A stretch of 36,919 bases of DNA. Source: Gemmatimonadales bacterium (GTDB lineage Bacteria > Gemmatimonadota > Gemmatimonadetes > Palauibacterales > Palauibacteraceae). This document shows positions 7,272-15,720 of this stretch, piece by piece (the first letter of the stretch is position 1; every line of letters begins with the position of its first letter). The translations under genes were made by a program, and so were the position numbers. The DNA lies in assembly GCA_009840115.1 (NCBI GenBank), contig VXOJ01000061.1, positions 1 to 36,919 of the forward strand. The letters run 5' to 3'. The notes under the pieces are model-generated. The model did no database searches. It saw only the letters and a program-made list of their open reading frames with translations, and was not told the DNA's origin.

Positions 7272-9175
7272 CACGAGGCGGCTCCCCGGGCCGGGTCGTC
7301 GTCGCGGAGCGCGGCGAGGATCGACGTGGCGGTCGCCGGGCCGATCCCCGGCGTGCGCGCGAGCTGCGCGGGCGTGGCCCGGCGGATGAGGTCGAGACTG
7401 CCGAACCGCTCCAGCAGGCGCTGCTCGCGCTCCGGTCCCACCCCCGGGATCTCGCTCAGCCTCGATCTGAGGGCGCGGCGCCGGCGCAGGGTCCGGTTGT
7501 AGCGGAGCGCGAAGCGGTGCGCCTCATCGCGCGCCCGCTGCAGCCAGTGCAGGCCCGGGTCCGCGCGCGGAAGCCGCAGCGGCGTCGGGGTCCCGGGCCG
7601 GAACACCTCCTCTTCGCGCTTCGCGAGGGCCACGGTGGGCAGGTCCGAGACGCCCGCGCCATCCATGGCCTGCCGCGCCGCCGACAGCTGCCCCCTGCCC
7701 CCGTCCACGACGACGAGGTCGGGCAGCGCACGCCCCTCCCGGACGCGCCGGTCGAAGTAGCGCGAGACGATCTCCTGCATCATGGCGTAATCATCGGTCC
7801 GCCCCTCCTCCGAGTCCCGGATCCGGAACCTGCGGTACTCATCCTTGTGCGGCCGGCCGTCCCGCAGCCACACGCAACTGCCGACGGACTCCCGGCCCGC
7901 GAGCGTCGACACGTCGAAGCAGACGAGGTCCCGCGCGGGCGCCTCCAGCGCGAGCGCCTCCGCGAGCCGCGCCGCGGCGGGCGGCGGCCCCGCCGCTTCG
8001 ACCCCGACCTCCGCCTCGTCGCCGCGCTCCAACCGGTCCCGCTCCAGCACATGCGCCGCGTTCCGGCTCGCGGCCCGCGTCAGTTCCAGCCCGGGCCCGC
8101 GCGCCGGCACGCGGATGCGGAAGCGGTGTCCGGCGACGCCGGAAAGGTACTCCTCCACGAGATCCTGCTCGTCGAACGGGTCAGCAACGAGCAGTTCCGA
8201 CGGGACATCATCCGCCTGGCGCAGATAGTACCCCTTCACCAGAGCGCCGAGCACGGCTTCGTCCGGCTCATCCCCGACGTTCGCGAGATAGTGCACCCGG
8301 CGGCCGACGAGCCTTCCCTCCCTCACCCTCAACACGATCCCGCACACCGAGCCGCCCGCCGGCTGGCGCGCAAATCCGATCGCGTCGTGGCTCCCGCCCC
8401 TGGGGTCGATCGCCGCCTGCCGGCTCTCGAGCTGGTCAAGGCCGCGCAATACGTCCCTCAACTCCCCCGCCCGTTCGTAGTCCAGCGCTTCGGCGGCCTC
8501 CTCCATCCGGTCCTCCACCGAGCGCCTCACGGCCCCCGTCCGCCCTCCGAGGATCTCGAGGATCTCGTCGATCATCGTCCGGTAGTCCGCTTCGGACTGG
8601 AGGCCCGCGCACGGCGCCTTGCAGCGCCCGATGTGGTAGTCGAGACAGGGCCGGGGCGGAAGCTCCGCCGGCATTCGGTAATGGCACGACCGCACGGTGT
8701 ACATCTTCTTGATCGTGCGCAGCGCGCGCCGCATCGCCCCGACATCGGTGAAGGGACCCAGGTACCGCGAGCCGTCATCCCTCAGTCGGCGCGTCACGAA
8801 GATCCGCGGAAAGGGCTCCCCGACCGTCACCTTGATGTACGGATAGCTCTTGTCGTCGCGGAGCTGGATGTTGAAGCGCGGGCCGAACTCGCGGATGAGG
8901 TTCCATTCGAGGAGGAGGGCTTCGGCTTCCGAGCGCACGGGGAAGGTCTCGATGCTGTCGATCTCCCGCACGAGACGGACGAGCTTCACGGAACGGCTCG
9001 CCTCGGCGCCGAAATAGGAGGCGACGCGCGAGCGGAGCGACTTCGCCTTTCCCACGTAGAGAACCTCACCTGCGGCATCCCGGAACAGGTACACGCCGGG
9101 CTCGTGACCCAGCCCCCGGGCCTGCGCGCGAAGTGCGTCGCGATCCGGCCCTCGCGACACCCCCTCCCCGCTCAT
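7271..9175 (-). CDS. uvrC: Excinuclease ABC subunit C
   Basis: UvrC makes the two incisions in nucleotide excision repair after UvrAB has located damage. The 634-residue product has the full domain order. The GIY-YIG nuclease comes first (GVY at residues 27-29, YVGKAKSLRSR at 40-50). The Cys-containing linker (PCLDYHIGRCKAPC) and a UVR domain (RMEEAAEALDYERAGELRD) follow. The RNase H-like endonuclease carries CFDVSTL and VVVDGGRGQL. The C-terminal tandem helix-hairpin-helix has IPGVGPE and TPGIGPA. The ATG at 9173-9175 overlaps the murJ stop by 4 nt (ATGA). The frame is open far upstream, but that part lies over murJ and is not UvrC-like. Confidence 0.97.
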   Translation of the reverse strand: MSGEGVSRGPDRDALRAQARGLGHEPGVYLFRDAAGEVLYVGKAKSLRSRVASYFGAEASRSVKLVRLVREIDSIETFPVRSEAEALLLEWNLIREFGPRFNIQLRDDKSYPYIKVTVGEPFPRIFVTRRLRDDGSRYLGPFTDVGAMRRALRTIKKMYTVRSCHYRMPAELPPRPCLDYHIGRCKAPCAGLQSEADYRTMIDEILEILGGRTGAVRRSVEDRMEEAAEALDYERAGELRDVLRGLDQLESRQAAIDPRGGSHDAIGFARQPAGGSVCGIVLRVREGRLVGRRVHYLANVGDEPDEAVLGALVKGYYLRQADDVPSELLVADPFDEQDLVEEYLSGVAGHRFRIRVPARGPGLELTRAASRNAAHVLERDRLERGDEAEVGVEAAGPPPAAARLAEALALEAPARDLVCFDVSTLAGRESVGSCVWLRDGRPHKDEYRRFRIRDSEEGRTDDYAMMQEIVSRYFDRRVREGRALPDLVVVDGGRGQLSAARQAMDGAGVSDLPTVALAKREEEVFRPGTPTPLRLPRADPGLHWLQRARDEAHRFALRYNRTLRRRRALRSRLSEIPGVGPEREQRLLERFGSLDLIRRATPAQLARTPGIGPATATSILAALRDDDPARGAAS

Positions 9176-10749
9176 CCCCTTCGCTCCTCGGGCGGGGGCG
9201 CCCCGACGGTCCGCAGCCCGGTCGGGAGACCGGCGCAGCCGGCATAGCAGAGCCCGCCCGCGATGAGCGCGGCCGCGAGGAGGGCTGCGTCGCCGAGGAA
9301 TCCGTCCGGGACGCGGGCCCCGAGCAGGGAGCGGATCGCCAGGAAGGCGCCGCTCGCGAGGCCGGCGCCGGCCGCCATGCGGCCGAGCGAACGCCGCACC
9401 GGGAGGAACCATCCCCCCGCACCCCGCCGGCTCAGTCCGCGCACGAGCAGGATGAGGTTGATCCAGGCTCCGACCGAACTGCCGAACACGAGGCCGGCCG
9501 CGGCGCGCAGCCCGAACCCGCGGTCCTCCATCCACAGCGCGGTCGCCGCTCCGATGAGGATTCCGGTCCCCACCCCGGCCATGGCGTACTTCACCGGCGT
9601 GCGCGTGTCCTGGAGGGCGTGGAACGCGCTCGCGAACAGCTTCGTGAGGCCGGTCGCGACGAGCCCCAGCGCGTAGGCGCCCAGGGCCCACCGCACGACC
9701 GGGACGTGTTCGGCCTCGAAGGCCCCCCGTTCGTAGATGAGCGACGTCACGAGGTCCCCGAGCAGGAGGAGCACGGCGACCGATGGAAGGATGAAGTAGG
9801 CGACCCGCCGCACGCCGGTGGAGAGATGGGACCGCAGGGCCTCGACCCCCTTCTCGCGGGACATCTCCGGTAGCGCGGCCACCGCCACGGAGGCGCCGAA
9901 AAGGGCCATCGGCACCATCGCGATGCGCTGCGCGAAGTAGATGCCCGTGAGCGCGCCCTCGGCGAGGAGGCTGGCGACGAACACATCCGTCAGGCTCGAG
10001 AGCTGGAAGATCCCCTGTCCCGCCGCGACCGGGATGGCGTTGCGCGCGACGCGGCGCGTGGGCTCGAAGCGGAGGTCGACCCGCGGCCGGAGCGTCCCGA
10101 GCAGGCGGTACACGGCGGGGAGCTGGACCGCGACCTGCAGTACGCTCCCGATGAGAGTCGACCAGGTGAGCACGACGATGAGCGGCGCCCAGCCCAGCCG
10201 CGCCCCGAGCAGGAGGCCGGCGATCTGGGACAGGTTCCAGACGACCGGCGCGGCGAAGGGGAGGAAGAAACGGCGGTGGCTCGTGAGGATGCCGAGACAC
10301 CACGCACCGACGATCATCACGCCCGACATGGGAAAGAGGATGCGCACCAGGCGCGTCGTAAGCTCGCTCAACTCGGCGTCGTAGCCGGGCGCGAGGATCC
10401 CCAGCAGCCAGGGCGCGGCTGCGACGACCGCGGCCACGACGAGGGCGGAGAGGATGAGGAGGCCGCCCAGCACGCCCTGCGCGAGCCTGCGCGCGCCGGC
10501 CGTGTCGCCCCGCTCCGTCAACGAGGAGAACACCGGCACGAAGGAGGCCGAGAGGGCGCCTTCGCTGAGCAGGTTGCGAAAGGCGTTCGGGATCTTGAGT
10601 GCGGCCGCGTAGGCGTCCGTGACCGGCCCGACCCCGAACGTGGCGGCGATGATGACGTCTCGCAGAAACCCGGTGATGCGGCTGGCGAGAATACCGGCGG
10701 CGACGCGGGTCGCGGAACGGCCCTGCCCCGGCGCCTTCCCCTCGGTCAG
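9172..10749 (-). CDS. murJ: Lipid II flippase MurJ, probable CTG start
   Basis: MurJ (MviN family) flips lipid II across the inner membrane for peptidoglycan synthesis. From the CTG at 10747-10749 the product is 525 residues, the normal family length, with about 14 hydrophobic segments. The N-terminus is canonical: SRITGFLRDVIIAATFG, then DAYAAALKIPNAFRNLLSEGALSASFVPVF. In this frame there is no ATG, GTG or TTG between the upstream stop (10879-10881) and a GTG at 10537-10539, which would delete the first 70 residues, including the first helix and the conserved RD. The CTG starts 1 nt after the previous gene's TGA and has GGGGAG 7 nt upstream. A sequencing error that hides an ATG is the main alternative. 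Confidence 0.9.
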   Translation of the reverse strand: MTEGKAPGQGRSATRVAAGILASRITGFLRDVIIAATFGVGPVTDAYAAALKIPNAFRNLLSEGALSASFVPVFSSLTERGDTAGARRLAQGVLGGLLILSALVVAAVVAAAPWLLGILAPGYDAELSELTTRLVRILFPMSGVMIVGAWCLGILTSHRRFFLPFAAPVVWNLSQIAGLLLGARLGWAPLIVVLTWSTLIGSVLQVAVQLPAVYRLLGTLRPRVDLRFEPTRRVARNAIPVAAGQGIFQLSSLTDVFVASLLAEGALTGIYFAQRIAMVPMALFGASVAVAALPEMSREKGVEALRSHLSTGVRRVAYFILPSVAVLLLLGDLVTSLIYERGAFEAEHVPVVRWALGAYALGLVATGLTKLFASAFHALQDTRTPVKYAMAGVGTGILIGAATALWMEDRGFGLRAAAGLVFGSSVGAWINLILLVRGLSRRGAGGWFLPVRRSLGRMAAGAGLASGAFLAIRSLLGARVPDGFLGDAALLAAALIAGGLCYAGCAGLPTGLRTVGAPPPEERRG

Positions 10750-10750
10750 A

Positions 10751-11050
10751 TCAACGCTCCCCGTCGTCTCCGGCCGGCCGGCCCGCGTCCCGGGCGGGAA
10801 GTGCCGGGAACGCTTCGTCTCCCTCCACGAGTGCGCGCACGAAGGCGGTCTCTTCCCGGATGCCCTCGACCGCCTGCGTCAGGTACTGGATCTCCTGTTC
10901 CAGGGCGTCGATGCGCGCCGACTGGTTCGTGCCCGAGTCGGTGTTCCCGATCCGCCGCGCCAGGGCTTCGGAGAGGGGAGAGTCGATCACGATGGCGAGC
11001 ACGGGGATGAGGACGATCAGCCCGAGGACGACCATGAAGGCGAAGGTCAT
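10751..11050 (-). CDS. Small single-pass membrane protein with coiled coil
   Basis: This 99-residue protein has one N-terminal hydrophobic helix (residues 3-23), then a polar stretch, then an amphipathic segment at about residues 46-75 (ARIDALEQEIQYLTQAVEGI) with the heptad pattern of a short coiled coil. The C-terminus is disordered, with Pro, Ala, Gly and Asp. The layout recalls PspB-like or divisome accessory proteins, but I do not recognise a family. The ATG follows GGGAG with 8-nt spacing. It is directly upstream of murJ (1 nt between its stop and the proposed murJ start), so a role at the membrane during envelope growth is plausible but unproven. Confidence 0.75.
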   Translation of the reverse strand: MTFAFMVVLGLIVLIPVLAIVIDSPLSEALARRIGNTDSGTNQSARIDALEQEIQYLTQAVEGIREETAFVRALVEGDEAFPALPARDAGRPAGDDGER

Positions 11051-11073
11051 CTCGGATCTCCCGTGCCGCTCAT
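11047..11073 (-). CDS. Possible 8-residue leader peptide
   Basis: An ATG at 11071-11073 is preceded by a strong Shine-Dalgarno sequence (GGAGGG, 7-nt spacing) and opens an 8-codon frame, MSGTGDPR. Its TGA overlaps the ATG of the 99-residue membrane-protein gene by 4 nt (ATGA). It may be a leader that couples translation of the small membrane protein and murJ. The peptide has no attenuator-like codon run. Confidence 0.3.
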   Translation of the reverse strand: MSGTGDPR

Positions 11074-11100
11074 TGTCGCGCCCTCCGTGGAAGAACGTCC

Positions 11101-11150
11101 GTTCGCGGGGCCTTGCCAGGCGCCTGCTCCGGGACGATGTACCCGCGAAC
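11101..11150. repeat. 9-nt inverted repeat after bshC
   Basis: GTTCGCGGG (11101-11109) and CCCGCGAAC (11142-11150) are perfect complements across a 32-nt loop, beginning 8 nt after the bshC stop. The loop contains the palindrome AGGCGCCT. No T-run follows on the minus strand. It may mark the end of the long lpx-bshC transcript or stabilise its 3' end. Confidence 0.45.
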
Positions 11151-11158
11151 GCCGAAAG

Positions 11159-12733
11159 CTATCCATCTTCCGCGCGACCCGCCAAGAAGGACGCGACCCG
11201 GCGGTCGGTTTCGCGGGCCAGCCGCCCCACGAGTCCGGGCCCGTAGCGGCAGAGGAAGGAGAGCGGGTTCAGCACGCGTTCCTGAGGGCGCCGGCGCGGG
11301 AAGAGGTTCGCCCCCGCGCGACGCACCTGGCCCAGCCGGACGTCGAGCCGTTCCCGGGTCGCGCGGTCCACCTGACGGGACAGTTCGGAGGCCGCGTCGA
11401 GGATGCCTTTCCGCATCTTCCCCGCCGCCCCCCGGAGTCCCGGCACCTCTTCGGCCACGGCCTCCTCGATCGCGGCCATGCCGGTCTCGATCCCCTCCCG
11501 AAAACGGCCGAGGGCCCGCACCACCGCTTCCGGCCGCGCCTCCCGCGTGAGCCGTTCCACGACCGGGTCGGCCCCCATGGCCAGATCCTGCGGCGAAAGC
11601 CCGGTGCGCTCGAGAATCCGTCGCGTGCGCGCCTCGACCAGCGTCCATGCCGCGCGCGGCTGGACGGGCGGCAGGGGGACATCGAGGGCGCCGAACAGCG
11701 GCCCGAGCTGGCTCCAGTACGCGATTTCGCCGGGTCCCAGCACCGTTGCGGCCACGGGAAGGAGGTACGATTCGAGCGCAGGGCGTGACGCGACGTTCGG
11801 CGAAAACCCCTCGGGCGCGGATTCAAGCCGTTCGAGCCAGGCTTCCGGGGGCGCCGTCCCGCCGCGCCGGACGCGATGCCGGCCGCCGCCCGCGTCGAAG
11901 AACAGCGGCAGCGCATCCTCCACGCGCGGGATCGGCGCCTCGAACCCCGACGTCCGCAGCGCACGCACGCCCGCCGCCTCGGCCTCGAGGATGCCGTCCC
12001 AGTCGGAGAGAAGCCGCCGGTGGAACGAAGCCGCGGCGCGCCGAACCTCGGGCCGCGCGGAATCGATCCACGCGTACTCCCGATCGCCGAGGACCCCCGC
12101 GAGGAGCCGGGCGAAGGCCGCGGACACGGACCGTCCCTCCGCATAGGCATCTCGCACCAGCTCGAGGTAGTGCGCCGTAAACTCCAATTCAGGAACGATT
12201 TCGGGGAGGGCGTCAAGGACCTCCATTCCGCGCCCGTCCAGGACATGGGATCCCACGGATCGGCGCTCGCCACCGGCGGGCACCGGCAGGGCGAGCGTCC
12301 GCGGCGCGTCGGAAGGGTCGAGGATCGTCGTGCCTCCCACCTCGGCCCAGTCGTGGTCATCCGAGGCGATCCAGAAGAGGGGGACGACGGGCGCGCCGAG
12401 CGCCTTCTCCAGCCTGGCGGCGAGCGAGATGGCGGTGAGGGCCTTGTAGAGGACGTAGAGAGGTCCGAGCAGGAGGATGGGCTGGTGCCCCGTCGTGACG
12501 AAGGCTCCCTGCCCCCGGAGGACGGACTCGAGGCGCGCGCGGACGCCGGGCCCGGAAACGCCGAAGGCATCGGGCTCCAGCCGGGAGCGGCGCGAGGGCG
12601 CAGGGTGGATCCCGGAAAAACGGCTGGCGAGCGGCAGAAGGCCGGGATCATCGGCTCCCAGCACCGCGTGCGCGATGGAGCCGGGGACGCCCAGGGGCCG
12701 GGGGAGGATTTCCGGGTTGTCGGACAGGTTCAA
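11159..12733 (-). CDS. bshC: Bacillithiol biosynthesis protein BshC
   Basis: BshC is the putative cysteine-adding enzyme that completes bacillithiol, a low-molecular-weight thiol that replaces glutathione in many Firmicutes and some diderms. The 524-residue product shows family motifs: TGHQPILLLGPLYVLYKA (residues 81-98), WIASDDHDWAEV (121-132), PRAAWTLVEAR in the middle, and the C-terminal QERVLNPLSFLCRYG. Length is close to the usual 530-540. The start is TTG at 12731-12733, overlapping the methyltransferase stop by 4 nt (TTGA). bshA and bshB are not in the window. Its stop is followed by the longest gap in this half of the window (108 nt), so it probably closes the long lipid A operon. Confidence 0.93.
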   Translation of the reverse strand: MNLSDNPEILPRPLGVPGSIAHAVLGADDPGLLPLASRFSGIHPAPSRRSRLEPDAFGVSGPGVRARLESVLRGQGAFVTTGHQPILLLGPLYVLYKALTAISLAARLEKALGAPVVPLFWIASDDHDWAEVGGTTILDPSDAPRTLALPVPAGGERRSVGSHVLDGRGMEVLDALPEIVPELEFTAHYLELVRDAYAEGRSVSAAFARLLAGVLGDREYAWIDSARPEVRRAAASFHRRLLSDWDGILEAEAAGVRALRTSGFEAPIPRVEDALPLFFDAGGGRHRVRRGGTAPPEAWLERLESAPEGFSPNVASRPALESYLLPVAATVLGPGEIAYWSQLGPLFGALDVPLPPVQPRAAWTLVEARTRRILERTGLSPQDLAMGADPVVERLTREARPEAVVRALGRFREGIETGMAAIEEAVAEEVPGLRGAAGKMRKGILDAASELSRQVDRATRERLDVRLGQVRRAGANLFPRRRPQERVLNPLSFLCRYGPGLVGRLARETDRRVASFLAGRAEDG

Positions 12734-13482
12734 AGGGTCCGTCCCAGCAGGAGAAGGCGAGCCGAGTCGCTCTGGAACGGCGCCCCGTCATAACCGCCGA
12801 ACGTGTTCGTCGCCTCGAGTCCCTGCTCGCGCAGGAGCCGCCGCAGCGCCTCCGGGGAATAGAGGCGCACGCGCTCGTGATAGACCTCCGGTTCCCGGTC
12901 CGCGGTGCCGCCGATCTCGATTCGCTTGAAGACCTGATCTCCTTCCACCCACCGCGTCTGCCTCACGGGAGTACCGTTGATCTCGCCCACGGATTCGGGG
13001 TCGAGACGGTCGATGACCCAGGCCGCGTGCAGATAGTCCATCAGGAAAGGGGCGCCGGGCCGCAGCACGCGCCGGATCTCCCGCAGGACCTCGACGTCCT
13101 CCTCCGGCGTGAGAAAGTAGCCGAAGGAGGTGAAGAAGTTCACGAGACCGTCGAACGCCCCGGCCGCGAAGGGGAGTCCGCGCATGTCCGCCCGGACGAG
13201 GGACCCATCCACGCCCGGCCGCGTTCGCGCCGCATCCAGGAGCGGGGCGGAAAGGTCGATCCCGACCGCCCGCAGGCCCGCCGCCCGGAGACGCTGCAGG
13301 TGCCGGCCCGCACCGCAGGCGAGGTCGAGGACGCGGGCACCCGCCGCGAGGCCCGCGCGCTCGCGATAGAGCGCGACCGCCCGGGCGGCCTCGTCCTCGT
13401 CCCGATGCGGATACAGCTCGAGGTAGGCTCTGCCGAACCAGTCCCTGAACCACTCGGCGGGGGCGCTCGTCGGTCCGCTCAT
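12730..13482 (-). CDS. Class I SAM-dependent methyltransferase
   Basis: This 250-residue protein carries a Rossmann-type SAM fold: motif I VLDLACGAGRHL near residue 50, the acidic loop GIDLSAPLLDAAR, a D-x-R-x-LPF segment (ADMRGLPF) and the FFTSFGYF strand typical of the Methyltransf_25/11 group. The substrate cannot be read from sequence. I chose the ATG at 13480-13482, 7 nt after the rlmH stop. An in-frame GTG at 13516-13518 would add 12 residues but overlap rlmH by 29 nt. It overlaps bshC by 4 nt, so a role near bacillithiol or rRNA modification is possible but only inferred from neighbours. Confidence 0.8.
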   Translation of the reverse strand: MSGPTSAPAEWFRDWFGRAYLELYPHRDEDEAARAVALYRERAGLAAGARVLDLACGAGRHLQRLRAAGLRAVGIDLSAPLLDAARTRPGVDGSLVRADMRGLPFAAGAFDGLVNFFTSFGYFLTPEEDVEVLREIRRVLRPGAPFLMDYLHAAWVIDRLDPESVGEINGTPVRQTRWVEGDQVFKRIEIGGTADREPEVYHERVRLYSPEALRRLLREQGLEATNTFGGYDGAPFQSDSARLLLLGRTL

Positions 13483-13489
13483 AAGCGGC

Positions 13490-13966
13490 TCAGGGGCCCT
13501 TGTGGTACGGCTCGCCACGGAGAATCGTGGCCGCGCGGTAGAGTTGTTCCGTGAGGACGAGCCGGGCCACCTCGTGCGGGAGGGTCATGGCCGAAAGCGC
13601 GAGTCTTGTCCGTGCGCGGGCGAGCAACCGCGGGGCAAGCCCGTGGGCCCCGCCGATCGCGAACGCGGCACCGGGCCGTCCGTACGTCCGCATGTCGTCC
13701 AGGTAGTCCGCGAGGGCCCGCGTGGTCCAGCTCCGGCCCTCGCGCGTGAGCGCGATGAGGTCCAGTTCGTCGGGGAGGCGCCGCTCGAGGGCCGCCGCCT
13801 CCCGCTCCCGCGCTTCCGCCGCGCGCGCATCCGGAAGTCCCGCTGGCTCGACCACCACGGCGTCGAACCGGATGTACCGCCGCAGCCGGTCCTCGTACTC
13901 CTCCGTCGCCCTTCGAAGAAGGGTCGCCCGGTTCCGCCCGACCGAAGCCACGAGGATCCGCGTCAC
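13490..13966 (-). CDS. rlmH: 23S rRNA (pseudouridine1915-N3)-methyltransferase RlmH
   Basis: RlmH is a SPOUT-class enzyme that methylates pseudouridine 1915 in helix 69 of 23S rRNA on assembled 70S ribosomes. The 158-residue length matches the family (about 155). Conserved elements are the AFAIGGAHGL SAM-binding knot region, the LALSAMTLPHEVARLVLTEQLYRA segment and the C-terminal EPYHKGP (usually EPYHR or EPYHK). The start is GTG at 13964-13966, overlapping the stop of the DUF374-LpxK gene by 4 nt (GTGA). Translational coupling to a lipid A gene is unusual in function but consistent with the compact organisation here. Confidence 0.93.
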   Translation of the reverse strand: MTRILVASVGRNRATLLRRATEEYEDRLRRYIRFDAVVVEPAGLPDARAAEAREREAAALERRLPDELDLIALTREGRSWTTRALADYLDDMRTYGRPGAAFAIGGAHGLAPRLLARARTRLALSAMTLPHEVARLVLTEQLYRAATILRGEPYHKGP

Positions 13967-15720
13967 CCCGCGGCCGCCGGATCACGGTCCTGCCGGCCCG
14001 ATGCCGTATCGAGAATCACACGTCTCACGTCGTCCCACCCGGCCTTCCATGCGAGAGTCTCGGGAAGTACCCAGATCGGCAGGCCCGGGTCGAAGAACGG
14101 GCGGAGCCGGGCGAGATCCTTGCGCGTGGTGAGCACGCCGCCCCGTCTCGCCGCCCGGATCGCGGCCGTCCGCTCCCGCCGCGAGGGGCTCCCGTGATCG
14201 CTCAGCGCGAGGCGCTCCCGAACCGACGCGCACGCGGCGCCGGCCTGCGCGAAGAAGAGATTGGGCTTCATGATCCCGGTCAAGGCGAGCCGGGGGGCGG
14301 GAGACCCGGGCCAGCCGCGCGCCCCCGCGCTGGCGGCCTCGAGGGGTCCGTGCCCGAACACGGCCGTTGCCACCGGAACGCCGGGGGCCAGATCCCACAG
14401 GCGGTCCCGGAGTTCCGCGTCGAAGCGGGACACTTCGGCCGTCCAGGACTCCCGTCCCGTGACGATGATCGCGTCCGCGCGGACGACGGCGCGATCCCAG
14501 CGCTCGCGAAACGGACCGGCCGGGAGGCGTGCTCCGTTCGTGCGGCGAAGGGCGTCCCGATCGAGCACGAGGAGGTCCAGGTCTCGGAAGAGGCGCCGAT
14601 GCTGAAAGCCATCGTCGACGATGGCGACCGTCGCTCCCTCCGCCGACGCCCGCCGGCCCGATCGGAGCCGGTCCGCGTGACCCCGGATCGACGCTCCGGG
14701 CGCCTCGTGCGCGAGCAGGTCGACTTCGTCGGCGAATCCCCGCGCGAGGAGGGCCGGGCGATGCCCGGCCTCCCGCAACATACGCCCGATGGAGGCCGCG
14801 AGCGGCGTCTTGCCGCTGCCCCCGACCGTGACGCCGCCGACCGATATCACGGGGATGCCGGCGGAGTGCGTGAGCAGGAAACCGGCGTCGTAGAGGCGGC
14901 CCCGGGCGTCGTGGACGCCGCCGTATATGCGGGCCAGCCCCCTCAGCGGCAGGGCCGCGCGCGAACGGCGCCAGTGGCGGCGGAGGCGGAGTTCGAGCGA
15001 GCGCCGCGCCGGGGTCCCGCGGCCGGGCCGCGGCGAAGCGTCCCGCGCCGCCCCCCGTCCGCTCCGTACGACTCCCGGAGGACGGGACCAGCGGGCCTCG
15101 CGGGCCGCCTGCTCGCAGCGCGCCACCTGGCACCGGAGCGCGGCCTGTATATCCCCCGTGCCCGGCGCGCCATCCGCGACGACCGGCGCGAGCGACACGA
15201 ACACCGTGGCCCCCGGAGCGGGGATGAGAAAGCGATCCCAGCTCGGGAGCCGCCGGCCCGAAGAGGCCGCGACGCCCACGACGGTCACGGCGCTGTCGGT
15301 CAGCTTCGCGATGCGCGCCGCTCCTTCCTTCAGCGATCGTCGCGGGCCGCGCGGTCCGTCCCCCGTGAGAATCACCCCGCGCCCCGCCGCGAAGGAGCGG
15401 GCCAACTGCCGGAACCCGGCCGAACCGCCGCGGGTGCTGGAGCCCCGGGCCACCTCATAACCGAGGCGCCGGAGGACGCGCGAGATGATCTCGCCATCCC
15501 GGTCGCGGCTCGCGAGCGTGGCGAGTTCCTGGCCCGCGAGGAGGCATGTGAGCGGAAGAAGGTGTTCGTGCCAGCACGCGTGGACCTCGCGCTTCAGCAC
15601 AGGCCGATACGGCCGGCCGGGGTCGTCGGGATGCCGGAAACGCCACGTCCGGCTGATCGGCAGCGCGGCCCGCACGAGCCGGACGGCGATGCCCAGCGGG
15701 ATGCGGCGGGCGCTCAGCAC
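13963..15720 (-). CDS. lpxK: DUF374 acyltransferase fused to tetraacyldisaccharide 4'-kinase LpxK
   Basis: One 585-residue frame holds two lipid A enzymes. Residues 1-205 match the DUF374 lysophospholipid-acyltransferase-like family: ACWHEHLLPL (48-57), a RGSSTRGG turn (92-99), GDGPRGPR (120-127) and WDRFLIP. Residues 245-585 are LpxK, which phosphorylates the 4' position of the lipid A disaccharide: LARIYGG, ISVGGVTVGGSGKTP with the P-loop near residues 297-305, and the conserved DDGFQHRR. The linker (about 205-245) is Arg/Ala/Gly-rich. I found no ATG, GTG or TTG between the two parts that could start a separate LpxK. The GTG at 15718-15720 overlaps the lpxB stop by 7 nt; the next codon, CTG, would give a CTGA overlap. 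DUF374 includes LpxJ, a late lipid A acyltransferase of Helicobacter and Campylobacter, so a coupled acyltransferase-kinase is plausible. Confidence 0.88.
   Translation of the reverse strand: MLSARRIPLGIAVRLVRAALPISRTWRFRHPDDPGRPYRPVLKREVHACWHEHLLPLTCLLAGQELATLASRDRDGEIISRVLRRLGYEVARGSSTRGGSAGFRQLARSFAAGRGVILTGDGPRGPRRSLKEGAARIAKLTDSAVTVVGVAASSGRRLPSWDRFLIPAPGATVFVSLAPVVADGAPGTGDIQAALRCQVARCEQAAREARWSRPPGVVRSGRGAARDASPRPGRGTPARRSLELRLRRHWRRSRAALPLRGLARIYGGVHDARGRLYDAGFLLTHSAGIPVISVGGVTVGGSGKTPLAASIGRMLREAGHRPALLARGFADEVDLLAHEAPGASIRGHADRLRSGRRASAEGATVAIVDDGFQHRRLFRDLDLLVLDRDALRRTNGARLPAGPFRERWDRAVVRADAIIVTGRESWTAEVSRFDAELRDRLWDLAPGVPVATAVFGHGPLEAASAGARGWPGSPAPRLALTGIMKPNLFFAQAGAACASVRERLALSDHGSPSRRERTAAIRAARRGGVLTTRKDLARLRPFFDPGLPIWVLPETLAWKAGWDDVRRVILDTASGRQDRDPAAAG

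Noticed and set aside
13483..13518. Upstream GTG start for the methyltransferase
   Set aside because: It would overlap rlmH by 29 nt and adds 12 residues without family resemblance; the ATG at 13480-13482 fits better.
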